This document shows, one piece after another, positions 1 through 14,457 of a stretch of 64,000 nucleotides of DNA; position 1 is the stretch's first letter, and each line of letters begins with the position of its first letter. A model generated the notes under the pieces. It did not search any database and was not told the origin of the DNA. It worked only from the letters and a program-made list of their open reading frames with translations. A program made the position numbers and the translations under genes. Location: NCBI GenBank assembly GCA_947650365.1, contig CANTAL010000003.1, forward strand, positions 992,001 to 1,056,000, written 5' to 3'. Origin of the DNA: Chamaelirium japonicum. Taxonomy: Eukaryota; Streptophyta; Magnoliopsida; Liliales; Melanthiaceae.

Positions 1-3000
1 TTCTAATTCATTCGTGCGAATGAATTAGAATGGATCGTACGAATGAATTAGAATTAGATCGTACGAATGAATTAGAATGGATCGTACGAATGAATTAAAA
101 TGGATACATTCATACGACTGAATTAGAATTCATTCGTATGATCCATTCTAATTCATTCGCACGAATGAATTAGAATGGATTATACAAATGAATTAGAATG
201 GATCGTGCGAATGAATTTGAATGGATCATATGATCGAAGTAGAATGGATCGTGCAAATGAATTAGAATGGATACGTTCGTGCGAATGAATTAGAATGGAT
301 CGTGCGAATGAATTAGAATGGATACATTCGTGCGAATGAATTAGAATGGATCGAGCGAATGAATTAAAATGGATACATTCGTACGATCCATTCTCATTCA
401 TTTGTATGATCCATTCTAATTCATTCGCACGAATGTAACCATTCTAATTCATTCGTACGATCCATTCTAATTCATTCGCACGAATGTATCTATTCTAATT
501 CATTTGCACGATCCATTCTAATTCATTCCTATCATCCATTCTAATTAATTCGTACGATCCATTCTAATTTAAACGTACGATCCATTCTAATTCATTCGTA
601 CGATCCATTCTAATTCATTCCTATGATCTATTCTAATTCATTCGCTCGAATGTATCCATTCTAATTCATTCGTACGATCCATTCTTATTCATTCATACTA
701 TCCATTCAAATTCATTCGCATGATCCATTCTAATTCATTCGTACGATCAATTCTAATTCATTCGCACGAATGTATCCATTCTAATTCATTCGTACAATCC
801 ATTCTTATTCATTCGCACGATCCATTCTAATTCATTCGTATGATCCATTCTAATTCATTCCTACGATCTATTCTAATTCATTTGTATGATCCGTTCTAAT
901 TCATTCGTACGAATGAATTAGAATGGATCATACGAATGAATTCTAATTCAGTCGTATGAATGTATCCATTTTAATTCATTTGTACGATCCATTCTAATTC
1001 ATTCGTACGATCTAATTCATTCGTACGATCCATTCTAATTCATTCGTACGATCCATTCTAATTTATTCGCACGAATGAATTAGAATGGATCGTGCAAATG
1101 AATTAGAATGGATCGTACGAATGAATTAGAATGGATCGTACGAATGAATAAGAATAGATCGTACGAATGAATTAGAATGGATCGTGCGAATGGATTAGAA
1201 TGGATCGTACGAATGAATTAGAATAGATCGTTCAAATATATCCATTCTAATTCATTCGCACAAATGTATCCATTATAATTCATTCGTACGATCTATTCTA
1301 ATTCATTCGTATGATCCATTCTAATTTATTCGCACGATCTATTCTAATTCATTCATACGATTCATTCTAATTCATTCGCACGATCTATTCTGATTCATTC
1401 GTACGATCCATTCTAATTCATTCGCACGATCGATTCTAATTCATTCGTATGATCCATTCTAATTCATTCGTACGATCCATTCTAATTCTTTCGTACGATC
1501 CATTCTAATTCATTCGCACGATCTATTCTAATTCATTCATACAATCCATTCTAATTTATTCATAGGATCCATTCTAATTCATTCGCACTATCCATTCTAA
1601 TTCATTCAAACGATCCATTCTAATTCATTCGTACGATCCATTCTAATTAGATCGTATGATCCATTCTAATTCATTCACACAAATGTATCTATTTTAATTC
1701 ATTCGTACGATCCATTCCAATTTATTCGCACGATCCATTCTAATTCATTCGGACGATCCATTCTAATTCATTCGTATGATCAATTCTAATTCATTCGCAC
1801 GATCCATTCTAATTCATTCATATGATCCATTCTAATTCAATTCGTGCAATCCATTCCAATTCATTCGCACGAACCATTCTAATTCATTCGTGCGAATAAA
1901 TTACAATGGATCGTACGAATGAATTACAATGGATCGCACGATTCATTCTAATTCATTCGTACGATCCATTCTAATGCATTCGTACGATTCATTCTGATTC
2001 ATTCGCACGATCCATTCTAATTCATTCGTACGATCCATTCTTATTCATTCATACGATCCATTTTAATTCATTCGTACGATCCATTTTAATTCATTCGTAC
2101 GATCCATTCTAATTAGATCGTATGATCCATTCTAATTCATTCGCACAAATGTATCCATTTTAATTCATTCGTACGATCCATTCTAATTTATTCATACGAT
2201 CCATTCTAATTCAATCGCACGATCCATTCTAGTCCATTCGTACGATCCATTCTAATTCATTCGTACGATCCATTCTAATTCATTCCATTCTAATTCATTT
2301 GCACGAATGTAACCATTCTATTTCATTCGTATGATCAATTCTAATTCATTCGCACGATCCATTCTAATTCATTCGTACGATCCATTCTAATTCATTCGCA
2401 CAAATGTAACCATTCTAATTCATTCGCACGATCCATTCTAATTCATTCGTACAATCCATTCTAATTCATCCGTACAATCCATTCTAATTCATTCGTACGA
2501 TCCATTCTAACTCATTCGTATGATCAATTTTAATTCATTCGTACGATCCATTCTAATCCATTCATACAATCCATTCTAATACATTCGTGCGAATGAATTA
2601 GAATGGATCGTAGGAATGAATTAGAATGGATCGTACGAATGAATTAAAATAGATCATACGAATGATTTAGAATGGATCGTACGAATAGATTAGAATGGAT
2701 CGTACGAATGAATTAGAATGGATACATTCGAGCGAATAAATTAGAATAGATCGTACGAATGAATTAGAATGGATCGTACGAATGGATTAGAATGGATCGT
2801 ACGAATGGATTAGAATGGATCGTACGAATGAATTAGAATGGATCATACAAATGAATTAGGAAGGTTACATTCGTGAGAATAATTAGAATCGATCGTGCGA
2901 ATTAATTAGAATTGATCATACGAATGGATTACAATGGATCGTACGAATGAATTAGAATGGATAAATTCGTTCGAATGAATTAGAATGTATCGGACGAATG

Positions 3001-6000
3001 AATTAGAATGGATTGTGCGAATGAATTAGAATGGATCATGCGAATGAATTTGAATGGAGCGTATGAATGAATTAGAATGGAGCGTACGAATGAACTAGAA
3101 TGGATACATTCGTGCGAATGAATTAGAATGGATCATATGAAAGAATTAGAATGGATCGTGCGAATGAATTAGAATGGATCGTGCGAATGAATTAGAATGG
3201 ATCGTACGAATGAATTAGAATGGATCGTACGAATGAATTAGAATGGATCGTGCGAATGAATTAGAATGGATCGTACGAATGAATTAAAATGGATACATTT
3301 GTGAGAATGAATTAGAATAGATTAGAATGGATCGTATGAATGGATTAGAATCCATTCTAATTCATTTGTATGATCCGTTCTAATTCATCGCACGATCAAT
3401 TCTAATTCATTCACTCGAATGTATCCATTCTAATTCATTCGTACGATCCATTCTAATGCATTCGTACGATCCATTCTAATTCATTCGTATGATCCATTCT
3501 AATTTATTCGTTCAAATATATCCATTCTAATTCATTCGTACGATCCATTCTAATTCATTCGCACGAATCATTTGCATGATCCATTCTAATTCATTCGTAC
3601 GATCCATTCTAATTCATTCGGTGGATCCATTCTAATTCATTCGTATGATCCATTCTAATTCATTCGTACGATCAATTACAATTCATTCGTACGATCCATT
3701 CTAATTCATTCGTACGAATGAATTAGAATGAATCGTACGAATGAATTAGAATGGATACATTCGAGCGAATGAATTTCGAATGCATTAGAGTGGATACATT
3801 CGTGCGAATGAATTAGAATGGATCGTACGAATGAATTAGAATGGATCGTGCGAATGAATTAGAATGGATCGTACGAATGAATTAGAATGGATTATGCGAA
3901 TGAATTAGAATGGATCGTCTTGCGAATAAATTAGAATGGATCGTATATTCGTGCAAATAAATTAGAATGGATCATACGAATGACTTAGAATGGATCGTGC
4001 GAATGAATTAGAATGAATCGTACGAATGCATTAGAATGGATTGTACGAATGGATTAGAATGGATCGTACGAATGGATTAGAATGGATCGTACGAATGGAT
4101 TAGAATGGATCGTACGAATGAATTAGAATGGATACATTTGTACGAATGAGTTATAATGGATCATACGAATGAATTAGAATGGATCGTACGAATAAATTAG
4201 AATGGATACATTTGTACGAATGAGTTATAATAGATCATACGAATGAATTAGAATGGATCGTACGAATGGATTAGAATGGATACATTCGAGCGAATGAATT
4301 AGAATGGATCGTACGAATGAATTAGAATGGATCATAGGAATGAATTAGAATGGATCGTGCAAATGAATTAGAATGGATACATTCGTGCGAATGAATTAGA
4401 ATGGATCGTCGGATTGAATTAGAATGGATCGTACGAATGAATTAGAATGGTTAATTTCGTGCGAATGAATTAGAATGGATCATACGAATGGATAAGAATT
4501 GATCATAGGAATGAATGAGAATGGATCGTGCGAATGAATTAGAATGGATCGTACGAATGGATTAGAATGGATCGTACGAATGAATTAGAATGGATACATT
4601 CATACGCACGATCCATTCTAATTCATTCGCACGATCCATTCTAATTCATTCGTACGATCCATTCTAATTCATTCATACGATCTATTCTAATTCATTCGCA
4701 CGAATGTATCCATTCTAATTCATTCACACAATCCAATCTAATTCAAACATACGATCCATTCTAATTTATTTGCACGAATATACGATCCATTCTAATTTAT
4801 TCTCAAGAATGTATCCATTCTAATTCATTCGTATAATCCATTCTAATTTATTCGTACAAATGTATTTATTCTAATTCATTCGCACGATCCATTCTAATTC
4901 ATTCGTACGATCCATTCTAATTCATTCATACGATCCAGTCTAATTCATTCCGACGTACGATCCATTCTAATTCATTTTCACGATCCATTCTAATTCATTT
5001 GTACGAATGTATCCATTCTAATTCATTTGCACGATCCATTCTAATGGATCGTACGAGCGAATTAGCATGGATCGTATGAATGAATTAGAACGGATCGTAC
5101 GAATGGATTAGAATGGATCGTACGAATGAATAGTGCAAATAAATTAGAATGGATCATACGAATGAATTAGAATGGATCGTACGAATGAATTAGAATGGAT
5201 CGTACGAATGAATTAGAATGGATCATAGGAATATATCGTATGAATGAATTAAAATGGATCGCACGAATGAATTAGAATGGACCGTGCGAATGAATTAGAA
5301 TGGATTGTACGAATGAATTAGAATGGATACAAACAAATGAATTAGAAAGGTTACATTCGTGATAATGAATTAGAATGGATCGTACAAATGAATTAGAATG
5401 GTTACATTCGAGCGAATGAATTAGAATGGATCGTACGAATGAATTAGAATGGATCGTACGAATAAATTAGAATGGATCATGCGAATGAATTAGAATGGAT
5501 CTTACGAATGAATTAGAGTGGATGCACCGAATGAGTAAGAATGGATCACATGAATGAATTAGAATGGATCGTATGAAAGAATTAGAATGGATCGTGCGAA
5601 TGGATTAGAATGGATCATATGAATGAATTAGAATAGATCGGACAAATTAGAATGGATCATGCGAATGAATTAGAATGGATCGTACGAATGAATTTGAATG
5701 GATCGTGCGAATGAATTAAATGGATCGTACAAATGAATTAGAATGGATTCGTACGAATGAATTAGAATGGATCGTACGAATGGATTAGAATGGATCGTAC
5801 GAATTAGAATGGATCGTACGAATGAATTAGAATGGTTACATTCCACCGAATGAGTTAGAATGGATCATACGAATGAATTAGAATGGATCGTACGAATGCA
5901 TTAGAATGGATCGTACGAATGAATTAGAATGAATCGTACAAATGAATTAGAAATGGATCGTACGAATGAATTAGAATGGTTACATTCGTGCGAATGAATT

Positions 6001-9000
6001 AGAACAGATCGTACGAATGGATTAGAATGGATCGTACGAATGAATTAGAATGGATCGTACGAATGAATTAGAATGGATCATAGGAATGAATTAGAATGAA
6101 TCGTACAAAAGGATTAGAATAAATCGTACGAATGAATTAGAATGGATCATATGAAAGAATTAGAACGGATCGTGCGAATGAATTAGAATGGATCGTGTGA
6201 ATAAATTAGAATGGATCGTACGAACGAATTAGAATGGATCGTACGAACGAATTAGAATGGATCATATGAACGAATTAGAATGGATCGTACGAATGAATTA
6301 GAATGGATGCATTCGTACGATCCATTCTAATCCATTCGTACGATCCATTCTAATCCATTCGTACGATCCATTCTAATCCATTCGTACGAACCATTCTAAT
6401 ACATTCGTACGATCCATTCTAATTCATTCGTATGATCAATTCTAATTCATTCGCACGATCTATTCAAATTCATTTGTACGATCCATTCTAATTCATTCGT
6501 ACTCTAATTCATTCGCACGATCCATTCTAATTCATTCGTACGATCCATTCTAATTTATTCATATGATCCATTCTAATTTATTTGTTCAAAAATATCCAAT
6601 CTAATTCATTTGTACGATCCATTCTAATTCATTCGCATGATCCATTCTAATTCATTCGTACGATCCATTCTAATTCATTCGTATGATCAATTCTAATTCA
6701 TTCACATGATCCATTCTAATTCATTTGTACGATCTATTCTAATTCATTCGTACGATCCATTCTAATTCATTCATACGATCCATTCTAAAATGAGTTAGAA
6801 TGGATCATACGAAAGGATTAGAATGGATCGTACGAATGAATTACAATGGATTGTGCGAATAAATTTGAATGGATCGTATCAATGAATAAGAATGGATCGT
6901 ACGAATGAATTAGAATGGATCGTGCGAATGAATTTGAATGGATCGTACGAATGAATTAGAATGGATCGTACGAATGAATTAGAATGAATACATTCGTGCG
7001 AATGAATTAGAATGGATCGTAGGAATGAATTAGAATGGATCGTACGAATGAATTAGAATGGTTACATTCGTGCGAATGAATTAGAATGGATTGTACGTAG
7101 GAATGAATTAGAATGGATCGTACGAATGAATTAGAATGGATCGTACGAATGGATTATAATGGATCGTGCGAATGAATTAGAATGGATCGTATGAATAAAT
7201 TAGAATGGATCGTACGAATGAATTAAAATGGATACATTTGTGCGATTGAATTAGAATGGATCATACGATCTAATTAGAATGGCTCGTACGAATGAATTAG
7301 AATGGATCGTATGAATGAATAAGAATGGATCGTACGAATGAATTAGAATGGATCGTGCGAATGAATTAGAATGGATACATTCGTGCGAATGGATTAGATT
7401 GCATCGTACGAATGAATTTGAATGCATTCCAATTCATTCGTATGATCTAATTCTAATTCATTCGTATGATCCATTCTAATTCATTCGTACGATCCATTCT
7501 AATTCATTCGCACGATCCATTCTAATTCATTCGTCCGATCCATTCTAATTCATTCGCACGATCCATTCTAATTCATTGGTACGATCCATTCTAATTCATT
7601 CGCACGAATGTATCCATTCTAATGCATTCGTACGATTTATTCTAATTCATTCGCACGATCCATTCTAATTCATTCGTATGATCCATTCTAATTCATTCGC
7701 ACGATCCATTCTAATTCATTCGTACGATCCATTCTAATTCATCGTATGATTCATTCTAATTCATTCGCACGATCTATTCTAATTCATTCGTACGATCCAC
7801 TCTTATTCATCCATACGATCCATTCTAATTCATTCGTACAATCCATTCTAATTCATTCGCACGATCTACTCTAAATCATTCATACGATCCATTCTAATTC
7901 ATTCGCACGAATGTATCCATTCTAATGCATTCGTACGATTCATTCTAATTCATTCGCACGATCCATTCTAATTCATTCGTATGATCCATTCTTATTTATT
8001 CATACGATCTATTCTAATTCATTCGTACGATCCATTCTAATTCGTTCGTACGATCCATTCTAATTCGTTCGTACGATCCATTCTAATTCATTCGCACGAT
8101 CCATTCTAATTCATTCGCACTATCCATTCAAATTTATTCGTTCAAATATATCCATTCTAATTCATTCGTACGATCCATTCTAATTCATTCGCACAATCCA
8201 TTCTAATTCATTCGCTCGAATGTATCCATTCTAATTCATTCGTACAATCCAGTTTAAGTCATTCGCATGATCCATTCTAATTCATTCGTACGATCCATTC
8301 TAATCCATTCGTCCGATCCATTCTAATTCATTCGCACGAATGTATCCATTCTAATTCATTCGTTCAATCCATTCTAATTCATTCGCACGATCCATTCTAA
8401 TTCAGTCATATGAAAGAATTAGAATGGATCGTGCGAATGAATTAGAATGGATCGTGCGAATGAATTAGAATGGATATATTCGTGCGAATGAATTAGAATG
8501 GATCGTACAAATGAACTAGACTGGATCGTACGAATAAATTAGAATGGATACATTCATGCAAATGAATTAGAATGGATTGTATGAATGAATTAGAATGGAT
8601 CGTATGAATGAATATGAATGGATCGTACGAATGAATTAGAATGGATCGTGCGAATGAATTAGAATGAATCGTACGAATGCATTAGAATAGATGTACGAAT
8701 GAATTAGAATGAATCGTACGATCCATTCTAATTCATTCGTCCTATCCATTCTAATTCATTCGCACGACTGTATCCATTCTAATTCATTCGTCCGATCCAT
8801 TCTAATTCATTCGTCTGATCCATTCTTATTCATTCGCATGAATGTATCCATTCTAATTCATTCGTACAATCCATTCTAATTCATTCGCACGATCCATTCT
8901 AATTCAGTCGTATGAAAGAATTAGAATGGATCGTGCGAATGAATTAGAATGGATACATTCGTGCAAATGAATTAGAATGGATCGTACGAATGAATTAGAC

Positions 9001-12000
9001 TAGATCGTACGAATAAATTAGAATGGACACATTCATACAAATGAATTAGAATGGATCGTACGAATGAATTAGAATGGATCATACGAATGAATTAGAATGG
9101 ATCGTACGAATGAATTAGAATAGATCATATGAATGAATTAGAATGGATCAGATGAATGAATTAGAATGTATCGGACGAATGAATTAGAATGGATCGTGCG
9201 AATGGATCGTACGAATGAATTAGAATGGATCATATGAATGAATTAGAATGGATCGTGCGAATGAATTAGAATGAATCGTACGAATGAATTAGAATGGATC
9301 GTACGAATGAATTAGAATGGATACATTCGTACGATCCATTCTAATTCATTCGTATGATCCATTCTTATTCATTCGTACGATCCATTCAAATTCATTCGCA
9401 TGATCCATTCTAATTCATTCGTACGATCCACTCTAATTCATTCTCACGAATGTAACCTTTCTAATTCATTTGTATGGATCCTACGAATGAATTAGAATGG
9501 ATCGTACGAATGAATTAGAATGTTTCATAGGAATGAATTAGAATGGATCGTGCAAATGAATTAGAATGGATCGTGCGAATGAATTATAATGGATCGTACA
9601 AATGAATTAATATGGAACGTACGATTCATTCTAATTCATTCGTACGATCCATTCTAATGCATTCGTACGGTTCATTCTAATTCATTCGCACGATCCATTC
9701 TAATTCATTCGTATGATACATTCTAATTTATTTGCACGAATATACGATCCATTCTAATTTATTCGCAAGAATGTATCCATTCTAATTCATTCGTACAATC
9801 CATTCTAATTTATTCGTACAATCCATTCCAATTCATTCGCACGAATGTATCCATTCTAATCCATTCATACGATCCATTCTAATTTATTCGTATGATCCAT
9901 TCTAATTCATTCCTACGATCTATTCTAATTCATTCTCACAAATGTAACCTTTCTAATTCATTTGTACGATCCATTCTAATCCATTCGTACGATCCATTCT
10001 AATCCATTCGTACGATCCATTCTAATTCATTCGTATGATCCATTCTAATTCATTACTACGATCTATTCTAATTCATTCGCACAAATGTATCCATTCTAAT
10101 TCATTCGTATGATCCATTCTAATTCATTCGCACGAATGTATCCATTCTAGTTCATTCGTACGCTCCATTCTAATTCATTCGTATGCTCCATTTTTATTCA
10201 TCGCACAAATGTATCCATTCTAATTCATTCGTACGATCCATTCTAATTCATTCGCACGATCGATTCTAATTCATTCGTATGATCCATTCTAATTCATTCG
10301 TACGATCCATTCTAATTCTTTCGTACGATCCATTCTAATTCATTCGCACGATCTATTCTAATTCATTCGTACAATCCATTCTAATTCATTCGTGTGAATG
10401 AATTAGAATGGATCGTATGAATGAATTAGAATGGATCCTATGAATGAATTAGAATGGATCGTGCGAATGAATTAGAATGGATCATACGAATGAATTAGAA
10501 TGGATACATTTGTACAAATGAATTAGAATAGATCCTAGGAATGAATTAGAATGGATCATGCGAATGAATTAGAATGGATCGTGGGAATGAATTAGAATGG
10601 ATCGTATGAATGGATTAGAATGGATCGTACGAATGGATTAGAATGGATCGTACAAATGAATTAGAAAGGTTACATTTGTGAGAATGAATTAGAATGTCGT
10701 AGGAATGAATTAGAATGGATCATACGAATGAATTAGAATGGATCGTACGAACGAATTAGAATGGATCGTACGAACGAATTAGAATAGATCGTATGAACGA
10801 ATTAGAATGGATCGTACGAATGAATTAGAATGGATACATTCGAGCAAATGAATTAGAATGGATCGTATGAATGAATTAGAATGGATCCACCGAATGAGTT
10901 AGAATGGATCATACGAATGAATAAGAATGGATCGTACGAATAAATTAGAATGGATTGTGCGAATGAATTAGAATGGATCGTATGAATGAATTAGAATGGA
11001 TACATTCGTGCGAATGAATTAGAATGGATCGTAGGAATGAATTAGAATGGATCGTACGAATGAATTAGAATGGATACATTCGAGCGAATGAATTAGAATA
11101 GATCGTAGGAATTAATTAGAATGGATCATACGAATGAATTAGAATAGATCGTAGGAATGAATTAGAATGGATCGTACGAATGAATTAGAAAGGATCGAAG
11201 GAATGAATTAGAATGGATCGTACGAACGAATTAGAATGGATCGCACGAACGAATTAGAATGGATCGTATGAACGAATTAGAATGGATCGTACGAATGAAT
11301 TAGAATGGATCGTATGAACGAATTAGAATGGATCGTACAAATGAATTAGAATGGTTACATTCGTGCGAATGAATTAGAATGGATCGTACGAATGGATTAG
11401 AGTGGATCGTACGAATGGATTAAAATGGATCGTACGAATGAATTAGAATGGATCGTACAAATGAATTAGAAAGGTTACATTTGTGAGAATGAATTAGAAT
11501 GGATCGTACGAATGAATTACAATGGATCGTACGAATGGATTAGAATGGATCGTACGAATGGATTAGAATGGATCGTACGAATGGATTAGAATGGATCGTA
11601 CGAATGAATTAGAATGGATCATACAAATGAATTAGAAAGGTTACATTCGTGAGAATGAATTAGAATGGATCGTACGAATGAATTAGAATGGATACATTTG
11701 TGCTAATGAATTAGAATGGATCGTATATTCGTGCAAATAAATTAGAATGGATCGTACGAATGAATTAGAATGGATCCACCTAATGAGTTAGAATGGATCA
11801 TACGAATGAATTATAATGGATCGTACGAATGAATTAGAATGGATTGTGCGAATGAATTAGAATGGATCATATGAATGAATAAGAATGGATCGTGCAAATG
11901 AATTAGAATGGATCGTACGAATGAATTAAAATGGATCGTGCGAATGAATTAGAAACATTCATGCGAATGAATTAGAATGAATTAGATTGCATCGTACGAT

Positions 12001-13005
12001 CCATTCTAATCCATTCGTACGATCCATTCTTATTCTTTCATACGATCCATTCTAATTCATTCGCACAATCCATTCTAATTCATTAGAATGGATCGTACGA
12101 ATGAATTAGAATGGATACATTCGAGCGAATGAATTAGAATGGATCGTACAAATGAATTAGAATGGATCATAGGAATGAATTAGAATGGATCGTGCAAATG
12201 AATTAGAATGGATACATTCGTGCGAATGAATTAGAATGGATCATAGGAATGAATTAGAATGGATCGTACGAATGAATTAGAATGGTTACATTCGTGCGAA
12301 TGAATTAGAATGGATCATACGTAGGAATGAATTAGAATGGATCGTACGAATGAATTAGAATGGATCGTACGAATGGATTAGAATGGATCGTACGAATGGA
12401 TTAGAATGGATTGTACGAATTAGAATGGATCGTACGAATGAATTAAAATGGATACATTTGTGCGATTGAATTAGAATGGATCGTGCGAATTAATTAGAAT
12501 GGATCGTACGAATGAATTAGAATGGATCGTATGAATGAATAAGAATGGTTCGTACGAATGAATTAGAATGGATCGTGCAAATGAATTAGAATGGATTGTA
12601 CGAATGGATTAGAATGGATCGTGCGAATGAATTAGAATGGATCGTACGAATGAATTAGAATGGATCCACCGAATGAGTTAGAACGTACGATCCATTCTAA
12701 TTCATTCTTACGATCCATTCTAATTCATTCGCACGAATGTATCCATTCTAATTTATTTGCACGATCCATTGTAATTCATTCCTATGATCCATTCTAATTC
12801 ATTCGTACGATCCATTCTAATTCATTCGCACGAATATATCCATTCTAATTCATTCGTATGATCCATTCTAATTTATTCGCATGAATGTATCCATTCTAAT
12901 TCATTTGCACGATCCATTCTAATTCATTCGCACGATCCATTCTAATTCATTTGTATGATCCATGCTATTCATTCGTACGATCCATTCTAATCCATTCGTA
13001 CGATC
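1..13005. repeat. Short-period satellite array (23-bp monomer, 28-bp variant) with many orientation switches
   Basis: Forward monomers start CATTCTAATTCATTC and end GTACGATC (23 bp). A frequent variant carries 5 extra bases, so the end reads CACGAATGTATC (28 bp). Monomers differ by point changes (GTACG/GCACG/GTATG, CATTC/TATTC). Orientation flips repeatedly. Approximate blocks, with F for this strand and R for the complement: R 1-130, F 131-160, R 165-370, F 371-905, R 906-945, F 946-1066, R 1067-1225, F 1226-1885, R 1886-1940, F 1941-2585, R 2586-3350, F 3351-3715, R 3716-4605, F 4606-5045, R 5046-6310, F 6311-6785, R 6786-7425, F 7426-8405, R 8406-8715, F 8716-8910, R 8911-9325, F 9326-9475, R 9476-9620, F 9621-10390, R 10391-12000, F 12001-12085, R 12086-12685, F 12686-13005. 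No coding gene is supported here. It resumes after elements A and C. Confidence 0.97.
13001..13005. repeat. Target site duplication of element A, left copy (CGATC)
   Basis: CGATC lies immediately before the LTR start TGTCGG and recurs at 39063-39067 immediately after the LTR end CAAACA. Both flanks are F-oriented satellite. This fixes the outer limits of element A. Confidence 0.93.
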
Positions 13006-13189
13006 TGTCGGGGGTAGCCAAAAACCACGTACCCTGAGCATCATCGCAGCCCGTGAAGCAGAGCCCGCACAAGTGCCCGCCCAATGTGCAGTAGCAGCGG
13101 GAGTTAGATCGTCATACATCCAAACACTGGCACCTCGCCGGAGAGCGGAGGAGAAAGTGCATTATTCAGAGTTGGCTAACCCTCCAGCT

Positions 13190-13440
13190 CGCGCAAGAGC
13201 TCGCCCCAAACAGCTCGCAAGGAGCTCGCCCCACAGCTCGCAAGGAGCTCGCCCTAAACAGCTCGCAAGGAGCTCGCCCCACAGCTCACAAGGAGCTCGC
13301 CCCACAGCTCGCAAGGAGCTCGCCCCACAGCTCGCAGGGAGCTCGCCCAACAGCTCGCAAGGAGCTCGCCCCATAGCTCGCAAGGAGCTCGCCCCGGCTC
13401 GCAAGGAGCTCGCCCCCCCCAGCTCGCAGTATCATCTTAA
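13190..13440 (+). repeat. 23-bp GC-rich tandem repeat in the U3 of element A
   Basis: About ten units built on AGCTCGCAAGGAGCTCGCCC, spaced 23 bp where the register is regular. The unit contains AGCTCG and GAGCTC, which are short palindromes. The same array in the 3' LTR (24960-25250) has more copies, and element D's LTR carries a further expanded and diverged version. Open frames across this stretch are products of the repeat, not genes. Confidence 0.9.
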
Positions 13441-14166
13441 CTGGGAGCGGGATCCACATTGGACTATGAGGGGACTTGTACCTGAATGCGTAGGAGCTCG
13501 CCCCACAGCTCGAAGGTGATCGCTCCCCTCAGCTCGCAAGGAGCTCGCCTCTTTCTATGGATCTCATAGACCCCAGGAATCCAAGGGACAAGGAACTCGT
13601 ACGGGAGCGCATCCTCGCCCCCCAGCTTGAGAAGAAGCTCGCCCCATCTCTCTCATACGAGCCCGCCCCGGGGCTCGTGCAGGAACTTTGGCCAAAGAGA
13701 AAACTTAGAAGGGCATCAACGAACACCAGTAGAGCGCTCGAAGAGATCGTCGGGCTGCTCTCGTCATCGAAGAGGTTGCCCTCTCCGGAGCCCGACTCTT
13801 GACAATAGGGAGAAAGTGGCGGACCACCCAAACCTCTTGTCAAAGAGGTCGCCCTCTTAAGAGCCCGACCCTTGACAAAGGCTGCCAGGTGTCGAAATCC
13901 CACTGAAGACTACGTGGACGATTGTAGTCCACGGAAGCCCGTCAGAGTCGGTTTGAGACCTCCCCGACCTGAACATTCCAGAGGAGCCACCTGGCAACGA
14001 CAAGATAAATATTCTTCCCCACTACACCGCCTGGCGAGCTAGACGATAAAGAATGTCAGGGGCCCAGGTACCAAGGACTGTCAGACCCATGTGGGCCAGA
14101 ACGTTGGGGCCTGGAAGGCACCGAAAAGAACCTCCATGTGTTGTGCATCGGTAGGCCGCCCGTGTC

Positions 14167-14173
14167 TATAAAT
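14167..14173 (+). promoter_or_regulatory. TATA box of the element A 5' LTR
   Basis: TATAAAT, about 200 bp before the LTR end, in the position expected for the U3/R promoter. The same motif occurs in the 3' LTR (near 38870) and, on the opposite strand, in element D's LTR. Confidence 0.75.
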
Positions 14174-14370
14174 GCACACCCCCAGGCTCCAAAGTACAGG
14201 TTGGAAACCCTCATCCCTACCACTTTCGTCTATTACAAGCTCTCCAGTGATCACCTGAGACTGACTTGAGCGTCGGAGGGTCTGCGCTCCTAAGGGAGCC
14301 AGCCATTCTTACGTCTTTCTTTGTCTTGCAGGTAGACCGCACGAACCAGTGAGAAAATCCCCCAAACATT

Positions 14371-14387
14371 TGGTGCCGTCTGTGGGA
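14371..14387 (+). other. Primer-binding site of element A
   Basis: TGGTGCCGTCTGTGGGA follows the LTR end after TT. It begins TGG, as needed to pair with a tRNA CCA end. It is nearly identical to element C's site, TGGCGCCGTCTGTGGGA. The priming tRNA is not assigned here. The stretch from here to 14457 is a short leader. Confidence 0.85.
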
Positions 14388-14457
14388 TGTTCGACTGGTT
14401 ACAACGAGAACGCCCACGACCACAAGGTTAGCCACCGGGGACTCTCGTAACCCGAAG

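Larger units (their letters stand above)
13006..14368 (+). repeat. 5' LTR of element A
   Basis: This 1363-bp LTR starts TGTCGGGGGTAGCC and ends CCCCCAAACA, and it matches the split 3' LTR at 24786-25824 plus 38693-39062. U3 contains a 23-bp tandem array (13190-13440). A TATA box lies at 14167, so transcription should start near 14200. The terminal TG...CA and the adjacent primer-binding site confirm the ends. The two LTRs differ at many points and in repeat copy number, so the insertion is not recent. Confidence 0.94.

Noticed and set aside
180..401. 73-codon open frame in the satellite (- strand) with IHSNSFARSI repeats
   Set aside because: It is a translation of the 23/28-bp monomers. The frame exists because the repeat lacks stops, and there is no gene context.
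1..13005. Resemblance of CATTC/GAATG units to human satellite III
   Set aside because: The monomer is 23/28 bp with TAATT and GTACGATC parts, not a CATTC pentamer array, and the embedded elements are plant Tat retrotransposons.
12962..13519. 185-codon open frame across the satellite/LTR border and similar frames at 24853-25456 and 55004-55648
   Set aside because: They cross the element boundary and run through 23-bp LTR repeats. The composition is driven by the repeat in every frame.
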